Origin: Asterionellopsis glacialis
Lineage: Eukaryota > Bacillariophyta > Plagiogrammaphyceae > Rhaphoneidales > Asterionellopsidaceae
NCBI GenBank assembly: GCA_014885115.2
Contig: WKLE02000319.1
Coordinates: 20,114 to 45,684, forward strand
DNA: 25,571 nucleotides
Reading direction: 5' to 3'
How positions within the stretch are numbered: position 1 is the first letter of the stretch; each line of letters begins with the position of its first letter. Made by a program: the position numbers and the translations under genes. The notes under the pieces are model-generated. The model ran no database searches. It saw nothing but the letters and a program-made list of their open reading frames with translations, and had not been told where the DNA came from. Shown here piece after piece: positions 24,365 to 25,571 of the stretch.

Positions 24365-25571
24365 ATTACTGCTTTTACGTGTCTGTGATCTGTCTTTGGT
24401 GGTTCTATAATTATTGTAGCAAGAGTTCCAAAAAGTACATTAGCCTGATTCGCGTTTCTAAGAAGTATATTCCGTATCAGCAAGACTTCTATCAGAAGAG
24501 TTTGAATATTACCACTAACCACTTGTTGAGTTCTACTTCTACTATTTAGCGCTTCTCAATGAAAGTAGCTTTATATGGAAGCAGCAGAATCTGTTTTATA
24601 TCAGACCTGGAAACACGACCAAAGCGTTTTAAAAGAAGGAAGGACACCTACGCAAGCTTATTCGGGGTTCCTCGAGGCGGGAGGCGGCGAGAGACGGTGG
24701 GAGACACGAGTCAAGAATACTGTTGTCCCAAAAGTACTCAACGTGGAACTTGAACCTGGCAATACAGAGTGTTGTATGCTCCAGCAGTGAAAATGTTGTA
24801 TCTCGCTCCAGCGAAGGTGGTACCAGGTAAACTAGAAAGTAACCTACTTCAAGATAGGACCTATGAACTCGTATAAATTTGATCTCCCAGAACGAAGATA
24901 GCTTTCGCATTTATCTGTACTGTAATTCTACAGTTGCAGTGAGAAGTCTACAATACATATAGACTTATGCTGTTCCTGTGACATTCCTTGCGGTAAAGAT
25001 TTCATTGCGTGACTCTTAATGAATATTCGGTATTTGGAAATGGAAGTGGGACTCAAGTTTTCCGCAAGGTTGAAAACAGGTATTTATATTATGATACAAA
25101 GGACTATCAAAACTTGTAAGAAAAAAAACCTTTTTAATATGGGCAAAAATGAATTCTTGCTACTGCCCTTTCCTTTTCTCTGGTCGGCAAACTTTCTTAC
25201 TTTTTCTTTTTTATAATATTACTGCGATGTTCGATACTTTCTTTATTTAAATTTATTGGTCACCTTAATAATTTCAATCTCGATCTGAATTTTCTTCCGT
25301 TTATAATATTGGAAAAAAAATCTCTGAGACTACTACCACATGACACCTGTTTTGTGACACGCTAATAATTATTTTTTGCTTCTTGTAGAACTTTAGCAAT
25401 GTATCTTTGGAGTACAAGGAAACGTACGTATCAAATTAATTAAGACACTTACGTGGTGCATACTAATTGATCAAAGTACAGTAACGTACCTGTATAACGT
25501 ATGTCGTGCGAACCGGCATTTAACTTCTTTATCGTACATTTTTTATATAAGGGGCCTTCTCTATGGGTTTA
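24365..25571. other. 3'-terminal gene-poor region
   Basis: No recognisable gene. It holds one TACCAGGTA site (24821-24829), a short GC-rich patch near 24665-24700, and a 71-codon frame at 24575-24790 listed separately. The last 600 bases are AT-rich without features I can support. Confidence 0.55.
24575..24790 (+). CDS. possible small protein, 71 aa
   Basis: The frame starts MEAAESVLYQTWKHDQSVLK and has a balanced amino-acid composition, unlike most random frames in this AT-rich sequence; its codons are richer in G+C than the surroundings. It overlaps another open frame in a different phase (24559-24753), so one of the two must be spurious, and possibly both. There is no recognised domain, membrane segment or paralogue in the window. 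It may be a remnant of a longer gene. Confidence 0.2.
   Translation: MEAAESVLYQTWKHDQSVLKEGRTPTQAYSGFLEAGGGERRWETRVKNTVVPKVLNVELEPGNTECCMLQQ

Noticed and set aside
1..25571. CRISPR arrays, insertion sequences, rRNA, integrase or transposase genes
   Set aside because: No regularly spaced repeats, no inverted-repeat-bounded transposase and no rRNA-like sequence were found; the content is eukaryotic nuclear.

Overview
The window looks like nuclear DNA from a diatom or a close stramenopile relative. It is AT-rich and its protein genes are single-exon. The proteins are full of Ser/Thr/Asn/Gln low-complexity tracts. Two genes carry a GDNPSC/GPP/IGW block that I recall as a stramenopile, largely diatom, conserved region, and the other families (FkbM methyltransferase, DUF4336, Mx-like dynamin, FBXO21-like F-box, group XII phospholipase A2) are eukaryotic. 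Species cannot be fixed from the sequence. One scaffold gap of 51 N lies at 12539-12589.

Layout. 1-2009 is gene-poor and carries an imperfect 85-bp-period duplication and a cluster of the near-palindrome TACC(A/T)GGTA. Then come a WW-domain protein (+, 2010), a 91-bp tandem duplication and an (AC)34 tract, an FkbM-type methyltransferase (-, 4402-5577), a DUF4336 protein (+, 6469), a Vms1/ANKZF1-type peptidyl-tRNA hydrolase (-, 7655-9892), a possible 61-residue membrane peptide (+, 10033), a PUB-domain protein (+, 10873), the gap, an Mx-like dynamin GTPase (-, 12679-15282), an FBXO21-like F-box protein (+, 15987) followed by a broken copy of part of itself, a secreted group XII phospholipase A2-like protein (-, 18148-18972), and two tandem paralogues of the GDNPSC family (-, 19738-21453 and 22895-24364). 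The last 1.2 kb has no convincing gene.

How the genes relate. Vms1 and PUB proteins are both cofactors of the Cdc48/p97 ATPase and here sit head to head; the F-box protein is a third ubiquitin-pathway gene nearby. Vms1 keeps its catalytic Gln and an exact p97-interacting motif at its C-terminus but lacks the usual N-terminal zinc finger. The other neighbours have no evident shared pathway.

The strongest structural observation is an ancient duplication. The segment 11581-12037 (end of the PUB gene, its 3' flank, and a decayed end of a GDNPSC-family gene) matches 19397-19808 (a decayed end of a PUB gene, the same flank, and the intact end of a GDNPSC-family gene). Each copy kept the gene the other lost. 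Other points worth a second look are a predicted beta-rich insertion in the stalk of the dynamin, replacement of the catalytic His-Asp pair by Trp-His in the phospholipase-like protein, and the two-block conserved region of the tandem paralogues.
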